Positions 1-13,036 of a DNA stretch of 64,000 nt are shown piece by piece. The notes below the pieces were generated by a model, which saw nothing but the letters and a program-made list of their open reading frames with translations, made no database searches and was not told the origin of the DNA. Each line of letters begins with the position of its first letter. The first letter of the stretch is position 1. A program made the position numbers and the translations under genes. Source of the DNA: Hymenolepis diminuta (lineage: Eukaryota; Platyhelminthes; Cestoda; Cyclophyllidea; Hymenolepididae); NCBI GenBank assembly GCA_900708905.1, contig CAADRB010000003.1, positions 2,968,779 through 3,032,778 of the forward strand. The letters are read 5' to 3'.

Positions 1-3000
1 ACAAAGTCCGATATGAACAATTAAAAAATAAGATACTTGTGCTAAAGACAGAAAGCTGGAAAACGCGAGGATTGGAGGGAGACAAAAGTAAAACAAGTAT
101 ATAAGAGGTTTGATAACTGCCAGGGCCAATTAGCAATGGAGTTATCAGATAAGGTCACAGGAGGCCATTTTAAGGGATTGATAATTGAGATCTGCAGGAA
201 ACAGAGCATATGCATACCTGAAAACGAAGTGACGGGAAACACATCACCGTCTGCACACAAAGCCCACGCACACAGTTCAAGAGTAAGAACAATCACACAC
301 ACTCTACTTATGTGATCGACACGTGTTAGTGTAAAGAATTAGCAGTCTCACTTAGTCAGCACAAGAGTTGTTCATGCTGAGAAGCAAGAGAGTGTAAACA
401 GTCTATTCACCTATTTAAATGCATCCAAATGGAATGACCCGCTGTGACCTAGCTCTTAACAAATGATGAAGAGACTACATTAGAGCTCGTGCTCATCCTC
501 TTTTTTGGATTCCTACTTAGCTTAAATGCGTACTAGACATTCGATTCTTATACCCTACTATAAGGAATGGAGGTGAGTGAAGATGATGAGTGAAGAATCC
601 ATCCCTCATTCACGAGAAAATTCAGCTTTAAAATAGGTGAATTGGAATCCAGTCAGTGCATTACTCATTCGCGAATCACAACTCGTTAGGCGATTAAAGG
701 AATGAGCAATACGAACAACAGATTCTGCACAACTTAATGACAGGAAAAATAGTTTAAAAGAAACGTAAACTTCAAAGCTCCTTATACTTCATCACGATAG
801 GATTAAAACTTAAAAACCATCATCTCCGTTAAAGTACGAAAATTTTAACATTAATGAATAAATTGTTAAACTTTCGACACTTTTCTTAAATGAGTTACTA
901 ACCAATTCAACCCGAGTGAAATGGATACAAACTTCATTCTTGCGGAGGATTATTTTCGTTACATTTGGGTATGAAAGATAAAGCAAAGAATGTAACCACT
1001 GGAAAAGATATTTGAAGAAGCACCATTTACTTATTTCAATGATAATTAAATTATCTGACAGAACATTGAAAGCTGAATTTTTAATAGTTCGAATATTATG
1101 AAGCTAAATTGAATCGTGAGTTACAAAAACTCCTGTTATGCATAATGCCGTTGAATGAGACAAGAAACGTCTCTTCAAACAGAGCTGGTGAAACAATGAC
1201 TCAAACATCCGACGGCAGATTCCGCTCGACATTCGTCGTATAAACTCGCTCAAATTTCAACCACATTCGGATCTGAATTAGACGCTGTAACATGATTCTA
1301 ACATGAGGCGCTTTTTCCAAAGTGAGAAGAAGCAAGGGGGATCTAATAACTTGTGGAGTCTACATNNNNNNNNNNNNNNNNNNNNNNNNNNNNNNNNNNN
1401 NNNNNNNNNNNNNNNNNNNNNNNNNNNNNNNNNNNNNNNNNNNNNNNNNNNNNNNNNNNNNNNNNNNNNNNNNNNNNNNNNNNNNNNNNNNNNNNNNNNN
1501 NNNNNNNNNNCGCATCTTAAAAGAGGTTGGGACAGGTGTCTTGTTAATCTTCTTCATTTCTCTGAACGTGGTGAAAGACGACCCCTATGTTTTGATTTTA
1601 AGCGCATACTGGCTAAAGGAGTCAAGTAACAGAAGGAGATGGGAGAGACGAGGTTGACGTCACTCACTGCTGTTGTTGCTGCTGTTAGTGTAGAGTGAGC
1701 TCTCGTTCTCCGATGCTCACCTGCCAACACACACAAGAGAAGGCACTGGCGCGCACACAGCTGAACTTAATTAGCATCCGCTGTCTATGTCCGTGTGAGT
1801 AGCAACAGTCCGGAGAGGAAAAGGAAAGGCGAATTTAGCAAAAAGCGTAAGAGAGCAGGACTTTAATAGTGTCGAGACAGTCAGACAGACGGCGAATGTG
1901 TATGTCTGCTTTTCAGTGGAGGAGTAGCAGTTCAAATAGACTTCAACACCTGTAAAGAGGGATGTTAAGAAATTTCAGTTAAATTGATTTTAACGTTGAC
2001 CGATTTTTCTGGAGGTATATTTGAACGGTATTCAAGAAGGATGACGACACACAATCAGACAAGTTAAAAAACACCAGTTAAAAGTAATTGATGGTCGTTG
2101 CGAAGAGCCAATAAACACACGTAAACTATTTAGTACTTACATTCGGTTACACTTGCTGATATTCCCTTAGTCAAGAGCGGCCGATTTCTGTCTTTTTTTC
2201 TAAAAATAGCAGCACCACATTTAGAGCGAAATTCTCTACTGGATAAAAATGTAGTCACCCATAATTATGTGCCAAGTTTTAGGGGGCAAATGTCTAGACT
2301 CATTAACCTTGAAAGACAGCAGCTACTTTATGACTTTGACTGCCAATTTTAAGCCAACAACAAACCTCAAATCAATTCTAACTTTGCTGCTTGGCATGCA
2401 AGAAAGTGAAAAAGTCCTAATTCACGCAAGTGGCATAACATGGTCTAACTGAAGTAGCTGGAATGCACGAGAGAGAGACATTTTCAAGAACATGGTGAAG
2501 TTATTTTGCAGTTGGTGGGTGTGCCGTCACGCACCTAGATTTAAGTCAGAACGAAATGGTGATAGAGCAACCCCACCATCCACCATTAATCTCGAGATGG
2601 ACTTTGAGCAGTGACAAAAACATGGAGTGAGGTATAAACTTATCACAACCTTAAATGTGCTCAGGTTGGTCAAAGTGACTGCGTAGGAAGCTCATTGTAG
2701 GATGCCCGGTTATATTCCATTTCCAACATTGGTCTGCTGAACATTTAAGGTGGGAACGGAAGAAAGGAAGTGTAATTACATTAGAGTTAGGACCACTGAG
2801 CTATAAATGTAACACGCTGACAATTTCAGATGCCTTATTCTCCGACGCTTCAAATATAATCCTAACAAAAACTTCAACCGAACTACGACTCAGATGAAGA
2901 AGACTGACGTCTAACCTCAAGATTCTCTCTAATATTACAGTTTTAGTTCGATAAAAATTAATTGCGAACTTCCAACTACAAAAACCGAATCTTCCCCATT

Positions 3001-6000
3001 TTTGAAGTTCGCTGAAGGAGCACATCTGAAAGGAATTAAATTAAAGTCACTTATTAAGAAAGAATAAGCGAGAAAGTTTCCAGCTAACTCTTCGAAACAT
3101 GACTCTTGAAATCAAATGGCTCTTTTCTCCACCTCTGATCAATTCCTTCCACTTTCCCTCTCTTTCGACTGTTTACCTTTTCGTCTTCCTGTAATGCTAG
3201 ACCATTCAACTAATTCCTTTTTAAAGTTAAACTCAATAAATAACTCTAAATTCTACGGCATCAACACATTTCCACATTTCAGAACGCAATTTATCCCAGC
3301 GACAGTTTTGAAACGTTATCTTTTATTGATTTATGAAGGATGCAAGATTGGACGTAAATTATGGGCGTGAAAATTGGTCTATGGAACATCAGGCTTCAAA
3401 TATCCTCCTTATTGTTTATAATTTGAACTCAACAGTAAGAGCAATGTACCTCATGACAAATTTTTGAGGAGATACGAATGAATGAAAAAACTGCTGAAAA
3501 AACTTTAACAAACACGAGAAATGATCATTTGAGTTTGACATCAAACTCTTTAGGTCACATCTTCCCGTCTCTTTTACACGCAATCATTAATTAGCGTACA
3601 TTTAATCAATGGAGAATACGTATTCTGTCAAGCTCCTTTCAGATCCCAACACGAGAGGAATGAACAGACGGCAGAAATTCCCTTGAAATTAAAGGCTCCC
3701 AAACAGTCACCATCTTTTTAAGTATGGGACAAATTAGAAACCGAAAAAGTAGGAAGACATAAAAAGCAACATTCACTTACATTTGAAATACACTGTGTCT
3801 ACGAGTGAAATTTAGACTAGATCTTAGAAGAGGAATTTCTGAGCCTAATAACAGATACGTTTGGTCATTTCATTCATAACCGTCCCTTCGGCAGACGTGA
3901 CGAATTTTGAGGGAAAAAGATGCAACAATAAAACAGGAAAATTGGATCACAGCGAAAAAGGAGAAACATGAAACGAAATAAACCTCCTACACACTACAAA
4001 ACAACCCCCATTAGGAGGGCAATTCGTAAAACCAAAGCAAGGAAATTAAAAGAGCCATTCACGCCAGTTTGCTCTCTTTCCCTAAAACGCGAATTCTTGA
4101 GCCCAAGCCCTCCCGCTCGAGAAGTTGCGTGACAGATGAATTTGCTTCATCAATAAATGCTTGAATTAAGTTTCAAATTATCTGAATCACAAGGGAATAC
4201 ACTGCTGAATAAAAACAAATATTTTATTTAAAAAAAATAATTATTCACAATGCTTGCATGTTCTATTAAATGAACTAATTGTGACTTGGTGCATGTCAAG
4301 AAAGACATCCGTCTCGTCGGATAACTTATTTTACTGAGTTCTGAGTTAGTTTTGAAGTTACAACAACAGCCGAATTTCCTGTCTTTTCGTCCGTCTCCTC
4401 TTCAGGCATTAAGTTTAGAAGAAGAGAGGTCCACAGAAGGATTTTATTATCAAGCTAACTTTCATTTTGATGGTAAATTTACTGCAAGTCCTCTTCCCAC
4501 ATTCAGACAGCTCCTCAAATCTCCACCTCAGTTTTAACCCAAGAACAATTGAGGATTAGTACTATCGAAGGCAAACTGTGCAAGAGAAATCCTACGTATA
4601 TCAAAGAGATGAACCCCTATGTAGACAATTAGTGATGCAATTGATGTGAGAGGCAGACAAATATTAGTTAGGAGAGAGGAACTGTAGAGCGGGAGATTAT
4701 AATTTCATTAGAGAAGTTGCTCTCAATTCAACTCACTCAAGCTTTGCTTGGCTCTGCTCTCTCAAATCACAGCCGTTACCTCAAGAAGCGTATCCTCGCG
4801 CAGAAATTAGAATTAAATTAAACCTAATCCAATCCAATGATTGAAAATTTGCACGACTGTCTCTTTTATTACATAAATGATGTAGAAAGTGTTTCAAAGG
4901 ATGGTGCACACGGCTGTCACAAGCTATGATGGGCATGATTCATCAGATGGGCATGGAGACACGATGGTTTTGGCCTTTCAATATCGCATTAGGAGATTAA
5001 AACTACATCATATAGCAGGCAAACTAAAGTTGTGAAAATCACCATAGATCTCGTCTTGCCTTGGCAAGTCAACTCTTCTCAGTCCTTTTTCTTGACCGGC
5101 AAAGAAAAAGAACACAGTTTAAGAGAATACACGGTTGACACTTGTTTTAACACATTAGCGTCTGATTTGATTAAATAAACCGCAACAACTATTCGAAAAA
5201 GGTGTCAAATTATATCCAGAGTAGTTACATCAAGGCTGTTGGGTTACCAGAGCAAAAAGTGCTTCATTACGAGAATAGAAGAAGAGATGCAAGCAGGAAT
5301 TCCTGCAGCTAATGTGGGAGATTATCGAGACCATCTCTTTTTTTCATGAAGGGTGTTTGCAGGAGAGGTTGTTTTTCACATGTTGAGAGAAAGTACACCA
5401 AAAAGGTGCGCAGCTCTCACACAAGCCATTCATGAATCATCAGATTTCAAATCTCAAGCACAAATGTATAAAAGCTAGTAGTGGGGTAGAGGGTATTTAA
5501 TAATGGGAGCTTAACTACTAACCCAACCATCTGACAGATTATGAGAAGACATTCAAAAGAAAACGACAATCATTCAACGCAAAAATTCTTACCAAACCCG
5601 ATTTCAACCAAAATCACTTACATTAGAGTTCTTATGCATAAAGGCCCATCCAACTGGCATCCCTGACCTGCATTTATTAATACTAAGGAAACGACTTTTA
5701 AGCATCTAGTAGAGAGATAGGGCTTGTCTAACGGCAACTGCTGCAGAGGCACATGCAATTGAACCCCCAAAAAGTGACCCATTGATCAGAACAATCAATA
5801 CATTCGATTTCGAGGGATATGAAAGACACACTAAATTATTGTAACTGCAAACAGAAGCTGATAGAGAACTGCAAATTTGTACAGGCTCAGATGTTCGCTC
5901 TTTTCTTTTTTTCATTGAGATATTAAAAGTGCGATCATCCTTCAACTCTTCCCCCAGCAGCTTATAAAAGCAAGTTCAAACCGACCTCAATACGAACGGA

Positions 6001-6244
6001 AAATTCAAGAAAAGATCTCACGAAACTCCACAAAACTCCTGCCCTATAAGATACGGAAATCGTTCAATCTTGTTCCTATTTCCTTCTAATAAATGTAATG
6101 TAACAAATCCTCATCTCCTCAAATCGTCATTCTCAACCAGTTTTTTTCAGTCTGAATTGCATAAATTTGATGCCCCGTTTGAGTGGACTGTGATAAGATG
6201 GCAATATCATATGAAATACAAAATAGGAAAGATCGAGCGCTCAC
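1..6244. other. Intronic or unassigned DNA left of MARK exon 4
   Basis: This stretch lies downstream of the last kinase exon I can recognise and is probably a long intron of that minus-strand gene. I looked for the next expected kinase exon (the segment with the hinge and the D-Y-L motif) and did not find a convincing match, so it may lie beyond the left edge or have been missed. The open frames here have no splice context or family resemblance. Base composition is AT-rich and the stretch contains one N gap. Confidence 0.5.
1366..1510. other. Assembly gap (145 N)
   Basis: A run of N. Open frames crossing it are artefacts of the unknown bases. Confidence 0.99.
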
Positions 6245-9200
6245 CAATATTGGGATGATTGAGCTGTTTCATGACATTGACCTCGCGGAAGAGCTAAAAG
6301 GGGAGAGGGACATGATGATGAAAAACTCTCGTAATGCAAATTAGATTAGCCAGCACTTCATCGCGCGCATTATGCTAATTTTCCAGTACACCATACACAT
6401 TTAGAACAATCACAACGCATAGGCCTACGAGAGACACTCCCCAGGTTCGATTCAACAGTAAAGAGGGCGTTGGCATTTTTTTCACTTCAGAATTGCGCGC
6501 ACAAATACCAATAAATGTCAATGGCTCACAAATCGTTCTAATGGATGCCTTCTCTCTTCTTTATCAGGTGATTTTAAACCTCTTGTCACCTACGTGCTGT
6601 TTGAAATTCACAAATTCCATCTCTTTTCGAGTATGCAAGAGCTTCACCAACTAGACAACTCAGACTATGTGAAGGTTAATCTTAAAACTACGATATTGTT
6701 GAGCCATAATGTGCAGAAAGGTGGCCCAACGAATTGCCCTCGAAAACTTCGCAGGAAATTTTTGACAAAGGAGGCCCCGTCTTTGAACAGCTATAATTAA
6801 TCAATCTTCACCGTTCTTTCGAGTTAAGGCAAATCAACTAAGACGCCAAGAACGTTTTCGATGTGATGTGCCCTACCACGATCGAAACACTGAAGAAATT
6901 CGATTCCCGTCAAACACCTCAAGAGAAAGTTGGAAAGAAAGCAAAGGTCTCCAGGAGCTTCTCTGATTGAAAAAGCTCATATTGGACTATCTCACATGAT
7001 CAGGAAGCTTTGGGACAAATTTTCGCACTGAACACTACATCTTTAGCAGCTAGAATGTTGATTCTACAAGATACTTATGCAAAGAGGTTTTTGAATCCAG
7101 CATTTACAATAGTACCACGCCTTTTCCAAAAGGCTTCAAGAATGCGATCTTGATTCGCATTTCAGCCCCTAGAATTCTAAAATTAGCTTTTATATACAAC
7201 ACTACGCAAAGACTTGTCCTGATTAATTATTAAAGTTACCTAGATGATATCCCATTCCCTATGAAATTGAATGTAAAAAAACTACCTTTTAATGTAGTCA
7301 ACAAAATTTTGCTTAACTTCTGTTCGTGCTGATGGTCACCATTTGATGGTTTTGGATCTTGACCATCTCTCTCTCCCTTTCTCTTAATTTCATATGCAAG
7401 TATCCAGGTGACCTAGGTGACCTCGCTATTAGTTGACAGAGAAAAACAGGAAAAAGGAGGGACAATTGACGAACTCACCTTGTTAAGACTGGCATGATTG
7501 AGTTTACCCTTGTCTATCACTTTTACAGCAACCTGAAAATTAGAGAAGAACAGAGGTTTAACTTGAGCACTGCACACATGCAGTGCTAAATGTACTGTAC
7601 GAAATAGTTATACGCATTGTGTAATTATTGTGGAGATAAGAAAGTGGGGCTTCTATTTCAAGATGAGAGAATAAACACTACGGTATTATTTTTTTCTTAC
7701 ATCGCAGCGTTAGAGTGAGATTTCCGAAAGAGAATTATCGATCCAATAGGCTGAGCTAAAAAATCCACAAACTGAAGGACAGCATAGCAAATGAGTAACT
7801 GTGTAATTCGAGCAGTGATCAAAGGACTCCAAACACACAAACCACAACACTATATTCATGCTGTGCCAAATAGTTCATACGTAAAATTAAAATGCAGAGG
7901 AGGGTGGGGGGAGGGGGAGGCAATATCACCTCATTGTAGAGGGGAGATCAGGCAAGAGAAATCTAGGTTTCTTTTTCAAAGCCAGAAGGCGGTGGATTAA
8001 CGTCATAGCTTCTTTTTCTTAGTCACAGTCTACATCAAGTAAAGTAAATATTAAAGCTACTAATTTGATATTGAGACACGGATAAAGGCGAGAGGAGTAT
8101 TGCTAAATGAAAATAATAATAGTAATAATATAGAATTGGAGTGATAACATTTTGAAATAAAGTTAAATTTAACAGATACGCAGCACTTCCTGACGAGACA
8201 CTATAATCCTTTAATCTATACTACTGGAAGTACCGCCCTAATGGGCATCAAACCCTTGAACTCTGACCTTTTAAACGTGTTCAATGGTTGCAATCCCATA
8301 GAATGAAAAAAAGCGCTTATCCAAGAAATTTGCTTGCAAACCCTGATGCTTTGCAGGGATATGGATTGATGACCATCTCCCTTAAATTGAATTACGTTGT
8401 ACACGTATTCTATATTTAAAAAATGTTTTGCACTCACCGTACATTTTAAATATCAAAGTTAAACATTTTTAATATCACGTCCGCTTTAGTATTACAATTT
8501 TGGCATGCCTTTTGATCTAAACTGTTTGCTCATGATGACAATGAATAAGTAAGGGCTGAAAAACTAGAATAATCTGACTCCTCTTTTCCGCTCGTATTTA
8601 CACGCGAGAGGGAAGGAGGGAAAAGTTAATAAAAAGCACAAAATTGAAGGGCTTTCAGTGACGATTCATTCACCACCTGAGGTTTGTGGTGTGTCAAATG
8701 CCTTGATAAGTGGCTGATCCAGGAGAGCATTTGCACCTTACGTGTGTACTCCGTACGTGAGTTCTTATGTGCATGCAATCCCTACAGGCCATTTTGGCCT
8801 CCTGATTATTGCAAAAACATCACTAATCAACGTATTGTGGAACGCGTGGCCTAAACAAGCCTCCATTAGAAAACATCTTAAAGATAAGGCAATAGAGAAT
8901 GAAAGATGTACATGAGAAAGGTGACGCGAGGAAGCGACCTTCTTGTCACTACCGTCTGCCACAGCATGGGAACTAAAGATGAACATATCTCACGTTCTAG
9001 CTCCTGATTCATTGTGTGGTAGGTAATACGTCAGCACTGCCTAATTCCTACTCCTCAGTAGCAACGTGCTTGGTGGCTAACAGTAGGCCACAGAAACTGC
9101 ATAAAGAGGCATCCACCGGTTTATCGAGAAGATCAACATCCTAGACTCTCGATGGTCAAAAACTCGCAGTGTTAATCAAAGGATATGCGTCGGTCATTAC

Positions 9201-12200
9201 CTCAAACTTTACAGAAACTCACTTTCAAGTTGATCAGAGCATTTATTCTATCTGTTGGCATGAGGAATGATCGAAAGTCAGTATACGATAATAGGGAAAA
9301 AATCTTTTTAAACCGAAGATTCTCAGGCTTACAATCCTTGTTGATGACTTCGGAGCCCATTTAAACTCAGGATGAGCAATATTATTGTTTAAAATGAGAT
9401 CGAAGAAATTCCACATCAATAGAGACAAGACCCTTAGACATTCATGAAAAATCTAATGCATTAGTCAATTCTGACTTGAAAATACAAAGGTCACAACTCC
9501 ACTTTCTCATTCGATAAGACCCAATTTCATAAGAACGGGATAAATTGCCCAAAAAATTGATTCTAAGTTTCCCGGTTCTGACAGGCTCAAATTTAAAAAA
9601 GAGAGAAGGCAAAAGTATATTTCATTTGGAAAGAATCAATGTAAATCAATAATAACTAATTCGGAAAAAATATTACTTAATTTAAGCAGACTCAATTCTA
9701 GCCCCAGTGAATTTGATCAAATCAGAGAAGAACTGAAGCACGATAAATTTCAGTTAATTTTGTACCTTAAAAGGCATCGGGGGAGAGAGATGTGAAGGGA
9801 AAATTTTAAGGGGAGAATTTGTAAACTCTCCATGGGGAGAGAGACGTCTTAAACACACAAAACCCCTTGCAAAGCGCGGGTACAGGTTGGCCAGCCATTC
9901 GGTCAAACGCACACAAAAAGCCAATTTTGAACTGCTCAATCTGTTCGATGGATAAAAATAAGAGATTATTAGTTAGTCAACGACTGACTGACTTTCAAAA
10001 AAGCAACCAGATGGGGTAATAAATCTATACAATAATTCTTGGAAGCTTAAGAAAACAGGTTCTGTTACGATTGCCCTTCTTTTACCAATCTCCACTCGAT
10101 CTACACTCAATGTATCACAATAGACTAAATTGGTATGAATTGGTGCATTACAAATAATTCGCTTGACGTTGACAAAAACAGATGAAAATTGCAGAATACT
10201 AAATAACTAGGAAGAGATATACAACGCACCTCCTTCTTGGTGGTAATGTGCTGAGCCAACTTGACCTTGGCAAAGTTGCCAGATCCAAGAGTACGAATGA
10301 GTTTGTACTTGCCCACATGGGGCTGATCACGCCAGGCTCTCTTGGCAGGCGGTGGAACACTGGCAGGAGTGTCACCGACAGCAGCTCTCTTCTCTGCAGC
10401 GCCAGAACTTCCACCTCCAGTAGCCAAGGTCTCCCCACCTCCCTGAGGGACTAATCCCTTCGTTCTAGATCCAACACGCGCCTCCTCTGATACTGTTGTC
10501 TCATCAGGTGCTGCCGCTGTTGAAGTAGACGTCTCTTCCTCACCACCTCCAGATGAAGGAGTCTGCTGAGGTCGAACTGACGATGGCAGACCATTCTACA
10601 GAGAGAACAGAAGGAAAGGCTTAGTAACATTTTCAGAACTTGTGAGCTGTATTGAAATTAGTTGATTTATGCCTCCGTCCTTTCGGGTCTGGGAAAATGT
10701 AGTACGCATGGTAATATCGCACAAGTAGTTCATAGTTAAGAGACAAAATGATGAAGAAAAATGAAAAATTAAAAAATATATTCTCAGAACTCAGTTAACT
10801 TCATATCGGATACAAACTGCAAAGGAATGTAGATTTTCTTATGTTTTCTTCCAAATACAAGGCTGGCAAACCTAACGAACATTAAACTACTCGAACGGTA
10901 ACAACATGTGCTTCCCACTGATGCAATAAAATGCCCAAAGCTAAATATCATTTTGTCTGATTCGTACTAATGATGTGATCTACAAATAAAAGAATTAATT
11001 ATCAAAGGGAACATTTACAACCCTTTAAGCACTGCAATTGAATGAATCTCTTCAGATGAATTGTTATTGCCCTTATTTGAATGAAAAGGAAGCCGAAGCT
11101 GAAGGTAGAATCAAGTGATATTTCTGAATGTACCATTCCACATAATTTGAAGAGGTAAAAAGGTTAGAATTTAATGATTGGGTGAAAGTTGAAATGATTG
11201 ATGATAGACTGTTGTTGGGAATCACTCAATCAGAGAGGTTTCAGGAAATCTTCCTTGAAGGCAAGTACCTCTAACAAATCCGGAAATTTAATGCACTATT
11301 ACCATTGTCTCCAAATCTACGTTGGAACAGTGGCCAACTGGGGATCTAAATAGAAAATCTAACAAAGAATAAGAGGCAAACTTGACTTTTGGTTTCAATC
11401 ACATTTAACCGCGGATATTTCAAAAAGGATAGCGAAATTTACAAAATCGGGCTTAAGTGTAGCATTAGGTACTAATATTTTCGAATATGTCACCTCGCCC
11501 TTTTGAAAAATTAGGTCAGAGAGTGTAATAATTGAATGAATGTCGCTGGTGAGCAGGTGTGATAGCGACATATGAATCACTCCATCGGGGAGGTAAATGT
11601 CTACCTCTAATGAACTTAGAAATGCATCACTTTATTAGTATCTACTAAGTCTACGCTTGTAAAACTGAAAAATCTGAGATGGAAATAGCACACCAGAAAC
11701 AAACAAACAAGAAAGAAAAATGGATACCTTGATTTAAAAATGATTTCATCCTTTTTGACTGCGGGTGTTTAAAAAAAGAAAATGAAATTTAATTTCCTAC
11801 TTCATCGCAAAACTAACTCGAAAGCAGAAAATGACAAAACATTTCTCAACGAAAGAGGTACTTAACGTCAGCATTCTCAAGGTTTTTGAGAAATAAATCT
11901 TCCTTCAGTGAGATGAGTAAATTAAGAAGAGGCGTACTGAGTTCTAACAAATTACCTGTTTCAACTTGTCCTATTAGCTAAATCGCAGGCAGGCAAGTAA
12001 TTAGATTTAAGAAAGTATCAGCATCATTTTTGAGGTTTTACATGAGAGCGAGAGAAGGGGGCTTTGAACACAAACAACAAAGTAGACTAAACAGACCTCC
12101 ACATGGTGTGTAGGAATAATATTTCAAAAGCTTTCCCTATCCCTTCTATACACTCCCCAAAGACATATCGAGTACCTGCCACCATTATGCAAATGAGAAA

Positions 12201-13036
12201 CAAAACAAAAAACATGGCTCTCGTTGTCGTGACATCTAAATGGGAGGGGGGAGAAGGAATGCCGATGCATTGTTCAAAGTTTATTAAAAATAAAGGCATA
12301 AAAAACAATGCTTCGAACAAACAAAACTGCAAAAGATAAATAATGTGAATACCCAAGATGCTGAAAAATTGTAGGCCATTCTAACGTCAATGAAGAACAA
12401 TTACTCATATTAAAGCAGGATAATAAGAGCCTTAACAATACTGAAATATCCTTATACCTGTTTACCTCGTCAAGTTTACAAAATGATTAAGATGATGATA
12501 AAAAAGCATTTAACCAATCTAATGGCATAGAAGAACGACAGCCGTTCGATATTATGAATTCTGACGCCACTTAGTAGTACTTTTTGGGGTAGTGACTAAG
12601 ATACTCAAAGTCGGCCAAATACTTGTTGACCAAAATTTTCATCGTAACCACTAGAATCAGATACTTGAAACTGATGAAAACAAGGAAGTGAAAGAGAGTT
12701 AACTCTGGAAAGATTCAACATACCAATATAGTGATTGGATGAAAGAATTTAAAGTGTTTATACATAGAAATGACAAGTTTTGTGAGAAAAATTCATGTTT
12801 AAGATCCATTTAAGTAAGAAAATTGGCTAGATAGGCCTGAGACAATACGGAAACACTAACAAATTAAACGAACTCACGCTCGCATACAAAACTCCAGACT
12901 GACACAATGATAAAAGGCGGTAAGTTAGTTTACGTAAAAAATTATAAAAATGCCACAAACTGAAACTCACGAGAGTATTTGAGGTATCTACTGGCTGAGC
13001 CGATACCGAACTTGTTGTTGCAGACATAAGGGTTTC
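6245..13036 (-). CDS. MARK: Par-1/MARK-type Ser/Thr kinase, 5' part
   Basis: The family controls microtubule stability and cell polarity by phosphorylating tau/MAP proteins and other substrates. Four exons are visible on the minus strand: 12971-13036 (ATG at 13027, reading M-S-A-T-T-S-S), 10230-10595, 7479-7532 and 6245-6293. Exon 2 codes a low-complexity Gly/Glu/Ser/Thr leader and then the start of the kinase domain, with [20 protein letters not shown] (glycine-rich loop). Exon 3 gives V-A-V-K-V-I-D-K (catalytic Lys about residue 145). Exon 4 gives [16 protein letters not shown]. All junctions are GT-AG and in phase (0, 0, 0, then 1). The exon lengths of 54 and 49 bp match what I recall of vertebrate MARK genes. 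The N-terminus resembles MARK in its Q-P-H-(V/I)-G-x-Y lead-in. The rest of the kinase, UBA and KA1 domains are not seen and should lie to the left. A splice acceptor at 13037 sits 9 nt upstream of the ATG. Confidence 0.9.
6294..7478 (-). other. MARK intron 3 (1.2 kb)
   Basis: Bounded by a GTGAGT donor (reading down from 7478) and a CCCCTTTTAG acceptor ending at 6294. I see no further gene in it. Confidence 0.8.
7533..10229 (-). other. MARK intron 2 (2.7 kb)
   Basis: Donor GTGCGT at 10229, acceptor ATTTTCAG ending at 7533. It contains a purine tract with long G runs at about 7897-7920 (+ strand). Short open frames have no splice context or recognisable domains. Confidence 0.8.
10596..12970 (-). 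other. MARK intron 1 (2.4 kb)
   Basis: Donor GTGAGTTTCA at 12970, acceptor CTCTGTAG ending at 10596. An 89-codon hydrophobic minus-strand frame at 12087-12356 has no splice support and I do not call it. Nothing else is recognisable. Confidence 0.75.

Noticed and set aside
1303..1657. Open frames crossing the N run
   Set aside because: They are open only because unknown bases cannot contain stop codons.
7897..7920. G-run tract as a G-quadruplex
   Set aside because: The runs are adjacent rather than evenly spaced, so a stable three-tetrad fold is doubtful compared with the motif at 37992.
12087..12356. Hydrophobic 89-codon minus-strand frame
   Set aside because: It sits inside MARK intron 1, its composition reflects T-rich DNA, and there is no acceptor or donor.
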